31,412 nt of DNA from Porticoccaceae bacterium (GCA_030741175.1 JASLVT010000002.1:1-31412), one strand, 5' to 3'. Positions 15,447 through 25,484 are shown, numbered from the stretch's first letter. The notes: a model not told the origin generated them from the letters alone. Numbers and translations: made by a program.

Positions 15447-15926
15447 ATGCCAATAATTAAGCTTGATGCAATGGACCGACGTATACTAGAGCAGATTCAG
15501 GCTGACGGCAGTATCAGTAATCTAGAGTTGGCTGAACGCGTCGGCCTCTCTCCCTCCCCCTGTGCTCGGCGAGTAAAATTATTGCAAGAGAGCGGCATTA
15601 TCAGTCGTCACATAACCCTGCTTGATCAAAAGAAATTGGGATTGCCGATCAGCATCTATATCTCCGTAAGCCTAGATCATCAGAGCCCTGATCGTCTCAA
15701 GAATTTTGATAACAAGATCAGTGGCTGGCCAGAGGTTATTGAGTGCTCATTGATTACCGGCAGTGATACAGACTACCTACTGAAGGTCGTGATGCCAGAT
15801 ATGGATTATTACCAGCGGTTTTTATTGGATAAGCTCAATCAGATTGACGGGGTGAGTAGTATCAAGACAAGTTTTGTATTGCGCCAAGTTTTACAGCGAA
15901 CCGAAATGCCCTTAACGCATATATAG
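15447..15926 (+). CDS. Lrp/AsnC family transcriptional regulator (MdeR-like)
   Basis: A 159-residue regulator. The N-terminal helix-turn-helix (about 8-55) has the family pattern MDRRILEQIQADGSISNLELAERVGLSPSPCARRV; the C-terminal RAM ligand-binding domain follows (about 70-150), with SLITGSDTDYLLKVVM. GAGGTG five bases before the ATG supports the start. As the divergent neighbour of the methionine gamma-lyase gene it most likely activates that gene in response to methionine or a related amino acid and may control itself; this role is taken from the P. putida mdeR-mdeA pair. It converges on der with 23 bp between. Confidence 0.9.
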   Translation: MPIIKLDAMDRRILEQIQADGSISNLELAERVGLSPSPCARRVKLLQESGIISRHITLLDQKKLGLPISIYISVSLDHQSPDRLKNFDNKISGWPEVIECSLITGSDTDYLLKVVMPDMDYYQRFLLDKLNQIDGVSSIKTSFVLRQVLQRTEMPLTHI

Positions 15927-15949
15927 CATTTGGGACAAGCAATAGGCAG

Positions 15950-17359
15950 TTACTTTCTTCTATTGGTAGGGTCGTTCCGTTTACTGTACTTCACCACTTT
16001 TTTGCGCTTCACCGCCTGCTTATTATTGGCCTTTATCGCTTTGGTTTTGTAGGGATTATCGCCGGTGCGATACTCCACTTTAACTGGTGTACCGTGCAAG
16101 CCCAACTCGCGGCGAAATATTTTTTCCAGATAGCGGGTATATTGGGCTGGAACCGACTCAGTCTGATTGCCATGAATAATAATCACCGGCGGGTTGCGCC
16201 CTCCGGCATGGGCAAAACGCAGCTTAATACGGCGGCCATGCACCATAGGTGGCTGATGTTCCTCCACCGCACCTTCCAATACCTTGGTTAAGCGCGATGC
16301 ACTTAGAGCATCTGTGGCCGCTGAATAGGCTGCACCGACAGAGTCGTAGAGATTGCCCACTCCAGTGCCATGCAGCGCCGAGATAAAGTGCACATCAGCG
16401 AACTCGGCGAAACGCAGGCGGCGCTTAATATCTGCTTTGATTTTCTCGCGCTTCTCCGGCGCTAGACCATCCCACTTATTGATACCAACCACCAAACCAC
16501 GGCCCGCATCGATAACCGACCCCATCAGATGTAAATCCTGCTCTACCAGTCCCTCTTGAGCATCCACCAGTAATATCACCACATTGGCATCATCGATGGC
16601 CTGTAGGGTTTTAACGATAGAGAATTTTTCTACAGCTAGCTTAATATTTTTGCGTTTGCGAATACCGGCGGTGTCAATCAATGTGTACTCTTGGCCATGG
16701 CGCTCATAGTCAATATAGACACTGTCCCTTGTGGTGCCCGCTTCATCGTAAACCACCACACGATCTTCACCCAGCAGACGGTTAACCAGCGTCGACTTAC
16801 CTACATTGGGGCGACCAACTATGCCGATCTTAATGCTATTTAAACCACTGTTATCTGGCTCGACATATTCTGGAAATGGCTCAAGAAGCTCCTCCATCAT
16901 GGAGCGCACGCCGCGACCATGGGTCGCCGTGGTAGGAAACATACCGGAGAAGCCCAACTGATAAAAATCCGCCAACGCTTCCGCCGGATCCAACCCATCT
17001 ATTTTATTGGCGACTAAATAGACCTTGCGATTTTTCTGCCGCAGTTTCTCAGCAATCATATAGTCTGCCGCTATAATTCCAGAACGGCAGTCAACGATAA
17101 ACAGAACGATATCGGCCTCATCCATCGCTAGTAGCGACTGTTCAGCCATACCTACATCAATACCCTGCTCTTCACCACTGATACCACCGGTATCAATCAC
17201 CATAAAGCGTCGGTTATACATTTCACCATCGCCATATTTACGATCACGTGTCAGACCAGAATAATTGGCCACCAATGCATCTCGACTGCGCGTGAGCCGA
17301 TTAAACAGAGTCGATTTGCCAACATTGGGGCGCCCCACCAGGGCGATAACAGGAATCAT
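15950..17359 (-). CDS. der: Ribosome-assembly GTPase Der (EngA)
   Basis: A 469-residue essential GTPase that assists maturation of the 50S subunit. It has the diagnostic tandem G domains: [13 protein letters not shown] at the N-terminus, with DTGG and NKID, and a second [13 protein letters not shown] at about 180, with DTAG and NKWD. The KH-like domain follows, and the C-terminal tail is strongly basic ([19 protein letters not shown]). The N-terminus [15 protein letters not shown] is canonical, so the start is secure although no Shine-Dalgarno sequence is visible. A 10-bp hairpin ends 10 bases before the ATG. In E. coli der also lies just beyond xseA, so the order is ancestral. Confidence 0.98.
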   Translation of the reverse strand: MIPVIALVGRPNVGKSTLFNRLTRSRDALVANYSGLTRDRKYGDGEMYNRRFMVIDTGGISGEEQGIDVGMAEQSLLAMDEADIVLFIVDCRSGIIAADYMIAEKLRQKNRKVYLVANKIDGLDPAEALADFYQLGFSGMFPTTATHGRGVRSMMEELLEPFPEYVEPDNSGLNSIKIGIVGRPNVGKSTLVNRLLGEDRVVVYDEAGTTRDSVYIDYERHGQEYTLIDTAGIRKRKNIKLAVEKFSIVKTLQAIDDANVVILLVDAQEGLVEQDLHLMGSVIDAGRGLVVGINKWDGLAPEKREKIKADIKRRLRFAEFADVHFISALHGTGVGNLYDSVGAAYSAATDALSASRLTKVLEGAVEEHQPPMVHGRRIKLRFAHAGGRNPPVIIIHGNQTESVPAQYTRYLEKIFRRELGLHGTPVKVEYRTGDNPYKTKAIKANNKQAVKRKKVVKYSKRNDPTNRRK

Positions 17360-17368
17360 AAGGTAGTA

Positions 17369-17399
17369 AAAATGCCGCAGGATGTAATGGCGGCATTTT
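17369..17399 (-). terminator. Hairpin just upstream of der; terminator of the lipoprotein gene or der leader element
   Basis: AAAATGCCGC and GCGGCATTTT form a perfect 10-bp stem with an 11-nt loop. On the minus strand the stem ends in a run of five U, the form of an intrinsic terminator for the DUF2846 lipoprotein gene. Only nine bases then remain before the der start codon, so readthrough messages would carry it directly in front of the initiation site. Confidence 0.6.
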
Positions 17400-17485
17400 A
17401 CCTGTAGTTTGCAGTGCTTAACAGCCTAGAATATTGAGTTTAATCAACCTGCCATAGGCTCAACGCAATTATTCCTGAGCTTATC

Positions 17486-17968
17486 TTAGTGAACAGTTGA
17501 AATAGCTACCTTATCGAGTCCGCTAATCTCCGCAGTAGCAATCTCTCGCGGAACTAGTTCAAGTAAGTGATCACTAGTAGTATTGAAATACTTTTCAATA
17601 ATAGTCTTATCGCCTGATAACTTAGACCATCTAAGGTAATAAACTTCACCGGCCTTAAACGAAGACTTTATATTCATGTTTTTCTTATCATCTCGATAAG
17701 TTGGTTTAGTATGCAACACATGTTCACCAGAACTAATTGTAGTGCGAAGCCAACTAGCATCGCCCAATACACCAATTAATTCTCCATTTCTGAAAATAGG
17801 TACTTTGACGTGACTACTCGGACGATATTTAGGACGGTAAATATACAGCGTAGCCAAATCATCCATACTGACTGAATACAACGCTCTAGACTCCTGCCGT
17901 TTAGCAGAAGCACAGCCAAGCAATACGAAAATTGAACAGACAACGAAAAGAGTTCTGACACTGACCAT
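17486..17968 (-). CDS. DUF2846 family lipoprotein
   Basis: A 160-residue lipoprotein. The start at 17968 is chosen because AAGGA lies eight bases upstream and the signal peptide begins there; an ORF extension to 18019 adds 17 unlikely residues. The lipobox is LLGC, with Ala after the Cys, which predicts sorting to the outer membrane. The mature part matches DUF2846: ATLYIYRPKYRPSSHVKV, then a short strand with RNGELIGVL, SGEHVL and AGEVYYLRW. Function is unknown for the family. It is upstream of der on the same strand, but a terminator-like hairpin lies between. Confidence 0.8.
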   Translation of the reverse strand: MVSVRTLFVVCSIFVLLGCASAKRQESRALYSVSMDDLATLYIYRPKYRPSSHVKVPIFRNGELIGVLGDASWLRTTISSGEHVLHTKPTYRDDKKNMNIKSSFKAGEVYYLRWSKLSGDKTIIEKYFNTTSDHLLELVPREIATAEISGLDKVAISTVH

Positions 17969-18174
17969 TTGAATATCCTTATTCAAAAATTTAAGTCGTG
18001 GAGGCCACAACCTACTCAACCACTGGCATTCAACTTGGACGAACGACTGTAGACCTCAGACATCTAAGACAAATACCAACAAAGTAGCGACAAGCGTCAC
18101 ATAAAATATAGTTGATGGCTGGATTATTGCAATTAATTGGTCAGTGTATGATTTGCGTCAATATCAGCTATGAA

Positions 18175-19134
18175 TTACCAGGGCAAGGCATCCAAGTCGA
18201 CATTGCCACCAGTGAGAATTATCGCTACGCGCTTACCCTGAAACTGCTCTGGTTGATCCATTATGGCGGCTAGCGGCACCGCACAAGAAGGCTCTACTAT
18301 GACCTTAAGGCGAGTCCATATCAGCCGCATTGCTTCAACAATGCGTGCCTCAGAGCAGAGCAAGATATTATCTACGGAGTCGCGGATAACATTAAAATTG
18401 CGCACCCCCACTGTGGCTCGCAAACCATCGGCGATGGTATCAGGGGTAAATTCGGCTAGTCTACTGCCCCGATTAAAGCCCAACCAAGCATCATTGGCCT
18501 GCTCTGGTTCCGCACCTATAACCTGTGCACTGGACAGTGCTTTAACACTGATCGCAGTGCCGCCCAGCAGACCACCCCCACCAATGGGTGCCATTACAAT
18601 ATCCACTGGCTGATCGATCTGTTTTACCATCTCCAGCGCCGCCGTGCCCTGCCCAGCAATAATCACATCACTATCATAGGGGTGCACCAGCTGTAGTCCC
18701 TGCTGTTCGATCAGTTTGGTTACAGTATCTTCCCGCGCCGCCATAGTCGGCTGGCAAAGCTCAATAGTCGCGCCGTAACCTGCTACCGCCGCCTTTTTAA
18801 CCTCTGGGGCATTGCTCGGCATAACCACCGTACAGGGGCTATTTTTCAATGCTGCCGCCCAAGCTAGCGCGGCACCATGATTGCCGGAAGAATGGGTGAT
18901 TACCCCTTGCTGCAGACTCGCCTTATCCATTGAAACAATGGCATTGCAGGCACCGCGGGCTTTGAAAGCTCCAATTTTCTGCAAATTTTCAGCTTTAAAA
19001 AATAGCTCACAGCCAATTATCTCATTGAGCGCACGGCTCTGAATAACTGGTGTGCAGTGGATATAGGGCTCTATGCGCCGATGAGCCTGCTGAATATCAT
19101 CAATGGTTATTGTCATTGCGCCAGTGTAGTCCAA
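18175..19134 (-). CDS. PLP-dependent serine/threonine dehydratase-like enzyme (fold type II)
   Basis: A 319-residue single-domain enzyme of the IlvA / serine racemase / threo-3-hydroxyaspartate dehydratase group. The PLP lysine lies in IGAFKARGA (K58), the substrate loop is SSGNHG and the phosphate loop is GGGGLLGG. LTGGN near the C-terminus closes the cofactor site. The ACT-like regulatory domain of biosynthetic IlvA is missing, which suggests a catabolic or racemase-type enzyme. FKARGA replaces the commoner FKFRGA. A TTG at 19134 with AGGA nine bases upstream and an ATG at 19116 are both possible starts. The exact substrate (threonine, serine or 3-hydroxyaspartate) is undetermined. Confidence 0.85.
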   Translation of the reverse strand: MDYTGAMTITIDDIQQAHRRIEPYIHCTPVIQSRALNEIIGCELFFKAENLQKIGAFKARGACNAIVSMDKASLQQGVITHSSGNHGAALAWAAALKNSPCTVVMPSNAPEVKKAAVAGYGATIELCQPTMAAREDTVTKLIEQQGLQLVHPYDSDVIIAGQGTAALEMVKQIDQPVDIVMAPIGGGGLLGGTAISVKALSSAQVIGAEPEQANDAWLGFNRGSRLAEFTPDTIADGLRATVGVRNFNVIRDSVDNILLCSEARIVEAMRLIWTRLKVIVEPSCAVPLAAIMDQPEQFQGKRVAIILTGGNVDLDALPW

Positions 19135-19204
19135 ACAGAGTCGTCCTGGCGACTAAAACTGTAGCCTGAGCAGCTGACCACGGAGATTGAACAGGATGAC
19201 AGCT

Positions 19205-19251
19205 TAGTCTCCGCACCAACTTGACAATCGATTTAGCAGCTGCGGAGACTA
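19205..19251. terminator. Long-loop inverted repeat downstream of argG
   Basis: TAGTCTCCGCA and TGCGGAGACTA are perfect 11-bp arms separated by 25 bases, lying 17 bases beyond the argG stop and upstream of the dehydratase-like gene. It may be a terminator with a large loop or a paired operator. No T-run follows on the minus strand. Confidence 0.4.
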
Positions 19252-19267
19252 CTGGTAGAGACTTGTT

Positions 19268-20482
19268 TTACAGCTTGCGACCTCTATTGGCAGCAATCCG
19301 CAAACGCAACGCGTTAAGCTTAATAAAGCCCTCGGCATCGGCCTGATCATAAGCGCCACCATCATCGTCAAAAGTAGCGATATTTGCATCAAACAAGCTA
19401 TCCTCTGATCGGCGGCCAACAACACTGACATTGCCTTTGTACAATTTGATACGCACCTCGCCATTGACCACATCCTGACTTTGATCAATCGCACTCTGTA
19501 ACATCAGGCGCTCTGGTGCCCACCAGTAACCATTGTAGATAAGCTTGGCATACCGAGGCATTAACTCATCCTTCATATGAGCCACTTCGCGATCTAGGGT
19601 CAGTGATTCTATGGCGCGGTGCGCTTTCATCATCACCGTGCCAGCGGGCGTTTCGTAACAGCCACGAGACTTCATGCCCACATAACGGTTTTCAACAATA
19701 TCCAGTCGCCCCACACCATTGGCGCCGGCCACCTTATTCAAATATTCAATTACCGTCGCTGCAGACATGGCTTCACCATCAATAGCAACGATATCACCCT
19801 TGCGGTAAGTCAGGGTCAAATAGGTCGGCTGATCTGGCGCCTGCTCCGGCGACACTGTCCAACGCCACATATCATCCTCGGCCTCCGACCAAGGGTCTTC
19901 GAGATTGCCGCCCTCATAGGAGATATGCAGCAAATTAGCATCCATCGAGAATGGAGATTTTTTACCGCGCTTCATCTCCACGGGAATTTTATGCTGCGCG
20001 CAGTAGTCCATTAGTTTGTCACGGGAATTCAAGTCCCACTCTCGCCAAGGCGCAATCACTTTAATGCCCGGCTTTAAGGCATAGGCACCCAATTCGAAAC
20101 GCACCTGATCATTACCTTTACCCGTAGCGCCATGGGAGATCGCATCGGCGCCGGTTTCATTGGCAATTTCGATGAGTCGCTTAGCGATTAACGGGCGCGC
20201 AATCGAAGTACCCAGTAAATACTCACCCTCATAAATAGTATTGGCACGAAACATAGGGAATACATAGTCTCGGGCATACTCCTCACGCAGATCATCAATA
20301 TAAATTTCCTTTACACCCAGCGCTTCGGCTTTGGCACGAGCAGGCTCAACCTCCTCGCCCTGCCCGATATCAGCGGTAAAGGTAACCACCTCACACTGGT
20401 ATTCTTCCTGTAGCCATTTAACGATGACTGAAGTATCTAAGCCGCCCGAATAGGCGAGTACAACTTTATTAACTGATGACAC
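19268..20482 (-). CDS. argG: Argininosuccinate synthase
   Basis: A 404-residue enzyme joining citrulline and aspartate with ATP to form argininosuccinate, the penultimate step of arginine synthesis. The N-terminal ATP loop [10 protein letters not shown] is followed by the family segments [13 protein letters not shown] and APWREW. Length and ends match the shorter bacterial type, as in Pseudomonas, rather than the longer E. coli form. It lies upstream of the dehydratase-like gene on the same strand; an 11-bp inverted repeat in the gap argues for separate transcription. Confidence 0.98.
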   Translation of the reverse strand: MSSVNKVVLAYSGGLDTSVIVKWLQEEYQCEVVTFTADIGQGEEVEPARAKAEALGVKEIYIDDLREEYARDYVFPMFRANTIYEGEYLLGTSIARPLIAKRLIEIANETGADAISHGATGKGNDQVRFELGAYALKPGIKVIAPWREWDLNSRDKLMDYCAQHKIPVEMKRGKKSPFSMDANLLHISYEGGNLEDPWSEAEDDMWRWTVSPEQAPDQPTYLTLTYRKGDIVAIDGEAMSAATVIEYLNKVAGANGVGRLDIVENRYVGMKSRGCYETPAGTVMMKAHRAIESLTLDREVAHMKDELMPRYAKLIYNGYWWAPERLMLQSAIDQSQDVVNGEVRIKLYKGNVSVVGRRSEDSLFDANIATFDDDGGAYDQADAEGFIKLNALRLRIAANRGRKL

Positions 20483-20551
20483 GTTACTTAATCCTGTACT
20501 GGAAAATTTAAGGCGGGAATTTTACATTAATTTGCATGACTTGTGTGTCGT

Positions 20552-21319
20552 TTAGCATTGTAACTGTTTGATAGCATGAAGTTCCGATGCATCAAATAGC
20601 TGATAACCTCGATCAGAAAATGCCTTGAGCGTAGGTGCGTCGGGAAAGCTGTAATAACTAGCCTCTCCCAACTGGGGGTGGGCGTGAAGCTCGTCACCCT
20701 GCTGTAAGCCTGTTACCGCATCGATTATCTGCTCACAGCCGGCAGAGTAGAGGCGCAACGTATTGAGTAAATAAGAGTATTGAAGATTAAGGGGTATTTT
20801 GGCGATCGAGAGAACATCACCATTATCAATACCGCTATTTTGAATAAAGTGCAATGTCGAGCCAATTTCATCCCTGTGGTCAAGCATCGCCCTAAAGGTT
20901 GCCATAACACCGCGGTATTCAGGTAACAGACCAGAGTGCAAATTAATCACACCGTATGTCGGAAGGCTGATCACCTGCTCTTTGATAATCAGACCAAAGC
21001 GGATCGACAGGATTAAATCTGGCTCTGTCGCCTCAATGCGTGCCAGCCCCTCGGGGCTGTTAACACGATTATCAATATCGGCGAACCCCTGTATCGAACA
21101 ACCAGCCTGCGCAGCTAAATCATCAAAGCTGTGATCGCTTGCGGTAATAATACCTTGCTCAAACTCGGCTAGCGCGAGCAATGGTGGCGGCAGATATTGC
21201 TGCTTGCCCACCTTTTCCGACATAAAAATTGTTAAATTATGATCACTGAGCCGGCTGATAAGTCGACTTAACGCCAGATGACTAGCAAGGTCTCGATTTG
21301 TAAGTAGCGTGATATTCAT
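20552..21319 (-). CDS. Formyltransferase-domain protein (Formyl_trans_N), substrate unknown
   Basis: A 255-residue protein. The ATG at 21319 begins a beta-strand (MNITLLTN) and is preferred to the 17-residue ORF extension. The domain has the formyltransferase triad: N126 and H128 in [14 protein letters not shown], and D165 in SGIDNGDVL. These enzymes transfer a formyl group from 10-formyltetrahydrofolate. It lacks the C-terminal OB domain of methionyl-tRNA formyltransferase and differs from PurN at the N-terminus, so a sugar-amine or other small acceptor is plausible. It lies between argG and pyrC, where Pseudomonas has motY, and is divergent from pyrC with 79 bp between start codons. Confidence 0.8.
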   Translation of the reverse strand: MNITLLTNRDLASHLALSRLISRLSDHNLTIFMSEKVGKQQYLPPPLLALAEFEQGIITASDHSFDDLAAQAGCSIQGFADIDNRVNSPEGLARIEATEPDLILSIRFGLIIKEQVISLPTYGVINLHSGLLPEYRGVMATFRAMLDHRDEIGSTLHFIQNSGIDNGDVLSIAKIPLNLQYSYLLNTLRLYSAGCEQIIDAVTGLQQGDELHAHPQLGEASYYSFPDAPTLKAFSDRGYQLFDASELHAIKQLQC

Positions 21320-21398
21320 TTGCTCACTTTTCCATAAATACTCGTATGATGCCATCGTTTCCGGTAGCATTCACAATGTAACTAAGGACCCTTTTTTC

Positions 21399-22433
21399 AT
21401 GGACCAAATCAGCATTATTCTGCCGGACGATTGGCACCTTCATCTGCGTGATGGCCGCGCATTAGAGACAACTGTGCCCGCTGCGGCTCGCGGTTTTAGA
21501 CGCGGTATTGTTATGCCTAATCTGACCCCGCCGGTCACCACCGTTGCACGAGCGGCCGCCTACAGAGACCGCATATTGGCACAGCGCCCCGAGGGCTCGG
21601 ATTGGGAACCCCTGATGGTGCTATACCTCACCGACAATACCAGCCCTGAGGAAATTCGTGCAGCCAAAGACTGCGGTTTTATTCAGGGTTGTAAATACTA
21701 CCCCGCCGGCGCTACCACCAACTCAGACTCTGGTGTAACAGATCTCAATAATATCGGCGATGTACTAGAGACCATGCAAGAAGTCGGCATGATATTGCAG
21801 CTCCATGGTGAGGTGACGGCCAGTGAGATTGATATCTTTGATCGCGAGGCGGAATTTATCGATCGCTACCTACGGGGCATGGTAGCCAACTATCCCGATT
21901 TAAAAATAATATTTGAACATATCACTACCGCGCAAGCTGTCCAATTTGTTTCCGATAGTGGTGATAATGTTGCGGCCACCATTACGCCGCAGCATTTATT
22001 ATTTAACCGCAATGATATGCTGGTCGGCGGTATTCGCCCTCACCTGTTTTGTCTGCCAGTTTTAAAACGCGACATCCATCAACAAGCACTCATTGCGGCT
22101 GCCACCAGCGGCGATAAGGCTTTTTTTCTTGGCACCGATTCCGCTCCCCATATCCAGGGTCGCAAGGAGAGCTCCTGTGGCTGTGCTGGCTGCTTTAGCC
22201 ATCATGCGGCTATTGAACTGTATGCAGAGGCATTTGAGCAGGCCGGTGCGCTGGATAAACTAGAGGGTTTTGCCAGTCTCTATGGCCCAGATTTCTACGG
22301 TCTACCGCGCAATGACAGGAAAATTACTTTGCAGCGACAATCCTGGCAGTTACCGGAATCCATCCCTTTTGATGGGTCGCAACTAATACCACTGGGTGCT
22401 GGCACCCAGCTGAATTGGAAGCTCAGTCTGTAA
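21399..22433 (+). CDS. pyrC: Dihydroorotase
   Basis: A 344-residue type II dihydroorotase that closes carbamoyl aspartate to dihydroorotate in pyrimidine synthesis. The two-zinc site is visible: [10 protein letters not shown] near the N-terminus, carboxylated Lys in [14 protein letters not shown], later His residues in LQLHGE and FEHITT, and the catalytic Asp in LGTDSAPH. Length matches E. coli PyrC. The ATG at 21399 follows AAGGA by about 11 bases; the 30-residue upstream ORF extension is not supported. The stop overlaps the rnt start (TAATG), so the two genes are translationally coupled. Confidence 0.97.
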   Translation: MDQISIILPDDWHLHLRDGRALETTVPAAARGFRRGIVMPNLTPPVTTVARAAAYRDRILAQRPEGSDWEPLMVLYLTDNTSPEEIRAAKDCGFIQGCKYYPAGATTNSDSGVTDLNNIGDVLETMQEVGMILQLHGEVTASEIDIFDREAEFIDRYLRGMVANYPDLKIIFEHITTAQAVQFVSDSGDNVAATITPQHLLFNRNDMLVGGIRPHLFCLPVLKRDIHQQALIAAATSGDKAFFLGTDSAPHIQGRKESSCGCAGCFSHHAAIELYAEAFEQAGALDKLEGFASLYGPDFYGLPRNDRKITLQRQSWQLPESIPFDGSQLIPLGAGTQLNWKLSL

Positions 22434-23074
22434 TGGACATGCCAGACGCGCTATTGCAACCCTCGTTGATGGCCAAACGTTTTCGCGGTTTTTTGCCTGT
22501 GGTGGTAGATGTCGAGACCGGTGGCTTCAATGCGGACACCAATGCATTACTGGAAATTGCCGCGGTTATTTTAGAGATGGATGAACAGGGTAATCTGCAA
22601 ATCAAAGAGACCTACAGTAAGAATATAGAACCCTTCCCCGGCGCAGTGGTTGAACAATCCGCGCTAGAGTTTACTGGTATTGATATCTACGATCCCGAGC
22701 GCAATCCGGAGGAAGAGAGCGAAGCACTGCGCGAAATTTTCAGGCCAATTCGCAAAGAAGTCAGTGACACGGGTTGCACCAGAGCGATTATGGTGGCCCA
22801 CAATGCGCACTTTGATCTGGGCTTTATCAACGCGGCAATTCACCGCAATCAAATTAAACGCAGCCCTTTCCACCCTTTTTCTTGCTTTGACACTTCTACC
22901 CTAGCAGGTCTGGCCTATGGCCAGACGGTATTGGCGAAGGCCTGCCAAGCGGCAGAGATTGAGTTTAATAGCCGTGATGCCCATAGCGCCCTGTATGACA
23001 CGGTAAAAACGGCAGAATTATTTTGCAACATAGTCAACCGCTGGAAAGCATTGGGTGGTTGGCCCGCCACTTAG
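22433..23074 (+). CDS. rnt: Ribonuclease T
   Basis: A 213-residue DEDDh 3'-5' exoribonuclease that trims tRNA CCA ends and matures 5S and 23S rRNA. Exonuclease motifs are complete: VVDVETGGF (first Asp and Glu), [11 protein letters not shown] (second Asp) and [10 protein letters not shown] (His and last Asp). The ATG at 22433 overlaps the pyrC TAA stop; an upstream TTG lies inside pyrC. The C-terminal NRW and GGWP end is family-like. The pyrC-rnt order matches Pseudomonas. It converges on the symporter gene with 10 bp between. Confidence 0.97.
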   Translation: MDMPDALLQPSLMAKRFRGFLPVVVDVETGGFNADTNALLEIAAVILEMDEQGNLQIKETYSKNIEPFPGAVVEQSALEFTGIDIYDPERNPEEESEALREIFRPIRKEVSDTGCTRAIMVAHNAHFDLGFINAAIHRNQIKRSPFHPFSCFDTSTLAGLAYGQTVLAKACQAAEIEFNSRDAHSALYDTVKTAELFCNIVNRWKALGGWPAT

Positions 23075-23084
23075 GTCACGCGGT

Positions 23085-24515
23085 TTATTTTTTCAGCCAG
23101 AAATCGGCCTTTTCAATACCCACTTTCTCTGGATCAAATACCGGATCCAAGCCTTCATGCAGTTGCTGTTCATAATCTGTTAACACCAACATCGCCGGCT
23201 TTTGCAAAATAAGGATCGCGATAATATTTAACCAAGCCATAAGACCGACACCAATATCACCCAGTGCCCAAGCGATATTGGCACTTTTCAATCCGCCATA
23301 CATCACCGATGTAAGCACCAGCGCCTTGAGAAATAGTACCAACCAGGGACGATGAACCTTGCGATTGATATACATAACATTGGTTTCGGCGATGTAGTAA
23401 TAGGCGATGACTGTGGTAAACGCAAAAAACAGCAGTGAGATCGCCAAAATACCGCTACCAAAGCCTGGTAACACTGTATCAAAAGCACTCTGCACATAGG
23501 CCGGGCCCGCCTCGTAGCCTGACAGACCCTCGTAGAGCAAGGTTCCCTCTGTACCCTGCACATTATAGAGACCGCTCATTAGAATCATAAAGGCAGTCGC
23601 AGTACAGATTAACAAGGTATCGACATAGACAGAGAAGGACTGCACCAAGCCCTGTTTGGCAGGGTGCGATACCTCAGCCGCTGCCGCGGCATGAGGTGCG
23701 GTGCCCTGACCTGCCTCATTGGAGTAAACGCCGCGTTTAACGCCCCATTGCACAGCCATACCAACAATGGCACCAAAGCCGGCATCTAAACCAAATGCGC
23801 TATTGATAATAAGTATAATCACTGCTGGGAACTGCTCGATATTGACTGCCATCACCGTAAAGGCAATTAAAATATAGCCCAAGGCCATAAACGGAACTAC
23901 CACCTGTGTGAACTGAGCGATCCGCTTCACCCCACCAAAAATAATTAAGGCAACTCCCACTGCAATAAATGAAGCGGTGACTACTGGTGGCACCGACCAA
24001 GCATTATCCATTGCCGCAACAATACTGTTAGCCTGAATACCCGGCAGACAGAAACCCACGGCAATAATGGTGGAAGCGGCAAACAGCCAAGCGTACCAAT
24101 TCTGACCCATGGCTTTTTCTATATAATAGGCTGGGCCACCACGGTACTCTCCATTGTCGTCTTTTTCTTTGTATATCTGCGCCAGCGTAGCTTCCACATA
24201 GGCGGTCGATGCACCCAAAAACGCAACCATCCACATCCAGAACACTGCGCCAGGGCCACCCATAGCAATAGCCGTCGCCACTCCAGCAATATTTCCTGTG
24301 CCCACCCGACCGGACAGCGATATCGCCAAAGCTTGGAAAGACGACACCCCAGAGGCCGAACTGCGCCCTTGGAACATCAGCGTTAACATATGACGGAAAT
24401 GTCGCACCTGCAGAAATCGGGTACGCAGAGAAAAATAGAGCCCTGTCCCCAAACATAAATAGATGAGTGCTGAACTCCAGATAATACTGTTGACTTGACC
24501 TAACAACGCTTCCAA
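23085..24515 (-). CDS. Sodium:alanine symporter family (AGCS) amino-acid transporter
   Basis: A 476-residue inner-membrane protein with about 10-11 segments. It has typical AGCS features: LGTGLYFSLRTRFLQVRHF at the N-terminus, SGRVGTGNIAGVATAI, and GVKRGVYSNEAGQGTAPHAAAAAEVSHPAKQGLVQ. These transporters take up alanine, glycine or glutamine with Na+. Translation probably starts at a TTG (24515) with AGGGGA seven to eight bases upstream. It follows the FHA gene by 18 bases on the same strand, so the protease, FHA and symporter genes may form one operon. Whether the symporter belongs to the FHA/protease function or merely shares the transcript is unclear. Confidence 0.93.
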   Translation of the reverse strand: MEALLGQVNSIIWSSALIYLCLGTGLYFSLRTRFLQVRHFRHMLTLMFQGRSSASGVSSFQALAISLSGRVGTGNIAGVATAIAMGGPGAVFWMWMVAFLGASTAYVEATLAQIYKEKDDNGEYRGGPAYYIEKAMGQNWYAWLFAASTIIAVGFCLPGIQANSIVAAMDNAWSVPPVVTASFIAVGVALIIFGGVKRIAQFTQVVVPFMALGYILIAFTVMAVNIEQFPAVIILIINSAFGLDAGFGAIVGMAVQWGVKRGVYSNEAGQGTAPHAAAAAEVSHPAKQGLVQSFSVYVDTLLICTATAFMILMSGLYNVQGTEGTLLYEGLSGYEAGPAYVQSAFDTVLPGFGSGILAISLLFFAFTTVIAYYYIAETNVMYINRKVHRPWLVLFLKALVLTSVMYGGLKSANIAWALGDIGVGLMAWLNIIAILILQKPAMLVLTDYEQQLHEGLDPVFDPEKVGIEKADFWLKK

Positions 24516-24533
24516 GGTAATTCCCCTCTATTA

Positions 24534-25484
24534 TTATTCTATGCTCATGGTTGATATCGCAAACAGCTCGTCGGCTTTACTCAAAAACTCATCAGCGGAG
24601 CCCCCACTGACAAGCAGTAATGCGGGCGGCTGCAGTGTACTCGAATAATCTGGCAATGGGGAAAATTCTCCCCAGCGCTGCATTTCTACCACCAAACCAA
24701 TAGACGCCAATAACCCCACAAAGCAACCGCTACCTACCCAACGAGATCTTGCGCTTAGATTAGTCGCCAGCGCTAGATTAGCGCTAAGCAAAACAAAAAC
24801 GATAAGCAATGGCAGCAACCTTTGCATAGGGTCGCCAAAGATCGTCAGATTAAAATTGTAATTCAGTATCAGCAGAAACCAGTCACCGGCAGAAAACAAT
24901 AACGTCGCTAGCAATAACAGACTGTACTGTCCAAGCAAGTGAGATTCATGTCGGATTAGTCTCCCTACCAACGCCCAAAACAGAGCGCCGACCAAAATCA
25001 CAATCTGTGCGCTCAATAGCATGGGAAGCGCATTTTTCCACTCCCACTCAACTGCAGTGTTAGCGTAAAGAGCCGCTGTCTCAGTGATAATGACCGCAAT
25101 AAACAACGGCAGCCAGATAGCTAACTGATTGAGTCGGCTCGACTCCAACTCCAGTCGATGTAGCAGTTTGGTCTGTTCCACCACATGATCAGTGGCAACA
25201 ATGCGCAACCTAGTGCGGCCAATTTTTATCTCCGATCCAGAGGCAAAGACGTCTTCAATATCACCCTGTTTACAGACCACTTGTACGCCGTTGAGACTGT
25301 CTAAATCTTCAATAGTCCAGCCTTGATCTGTGGCATGCAGCCGCAGATGCTGCGGCGAAATATGGGGATCAGCCAAAACAACATCATTTTCGTAGCTACG
25401 ACCTATATTGATCAGGTTGGACTCCACGCGAAACTGCTGACGGCTTTTTCCTGCCCAGCCCAAGACCTCAATCACTACTGCCAT
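24534..25484 (-). CDS. FHA-domain integral membrane protein
   Basis: A 316-residue protein. Residues about 22-97 form a forkhead-associated domain, which binds phosphothreonine peptides: G28-R29, S43-P-Q-H46 and N65-G66 are the core binding residues and all are present. A helical linker (about 100-120) is followed by about six hydrophobic segments to residue 275 and a short tail. The FHA domain would be cytosolic and the rest in the inner membrane. Its start overlaps the end of the upstream protease gene by 10 bases, a strong sign of co-translation. No Ser/Thr kinase or phosphatase gene occurs in the window. The membrane region matches no family I recognise. Confidence 0.85.
   Translation of the reverse strand: MAVVIEVLGWAGKSRQQFRVESNLINIGRSYENDVVLADPHISPQHLRLHATDQGWTIEDLDSLNGVQVVCKQGDIEDVFASGSEIKIGRTRLRIVATDHVVEQTKLLHRLELESSRLNQLAIWLPLFIAVIITETAALYANTAVEWEWKNALPMLLSAQIVILVGALFWALVGRLIRHESHLLGQYSLLLLATLLFSAGDWFLLILNYNFNLTIFGDPMQRLLPLLIVFVLLSANLALATNLSARSRWVGSGCFVGLLASIGLVVEMQRWGEFSPLPDYSSTLQPPALLLVSGGSADEFLSKADELFAISTMSIE

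Noticed and set aside
19619..20014. 131-codon antisense ORF inside argG
   Set aside because: It lies opposite a strongly conserved enzyme gene, has no plausible start signal or domain, and is a frame shadow.
20483..20551. Possible ArgR (ARG box) site upstream of argG
   Set aside because: The AT-rich segment around 20525-20540 gives only a poor match to TGAAT-N4-ATTCA and no second box.
21309..21398. N-terminal extension of dihydroorotase by 30 residues
   Set aside because: The family starts at the MDQISI position, which has its own AAGGA site; the extension overlaps the divergent gene's start.
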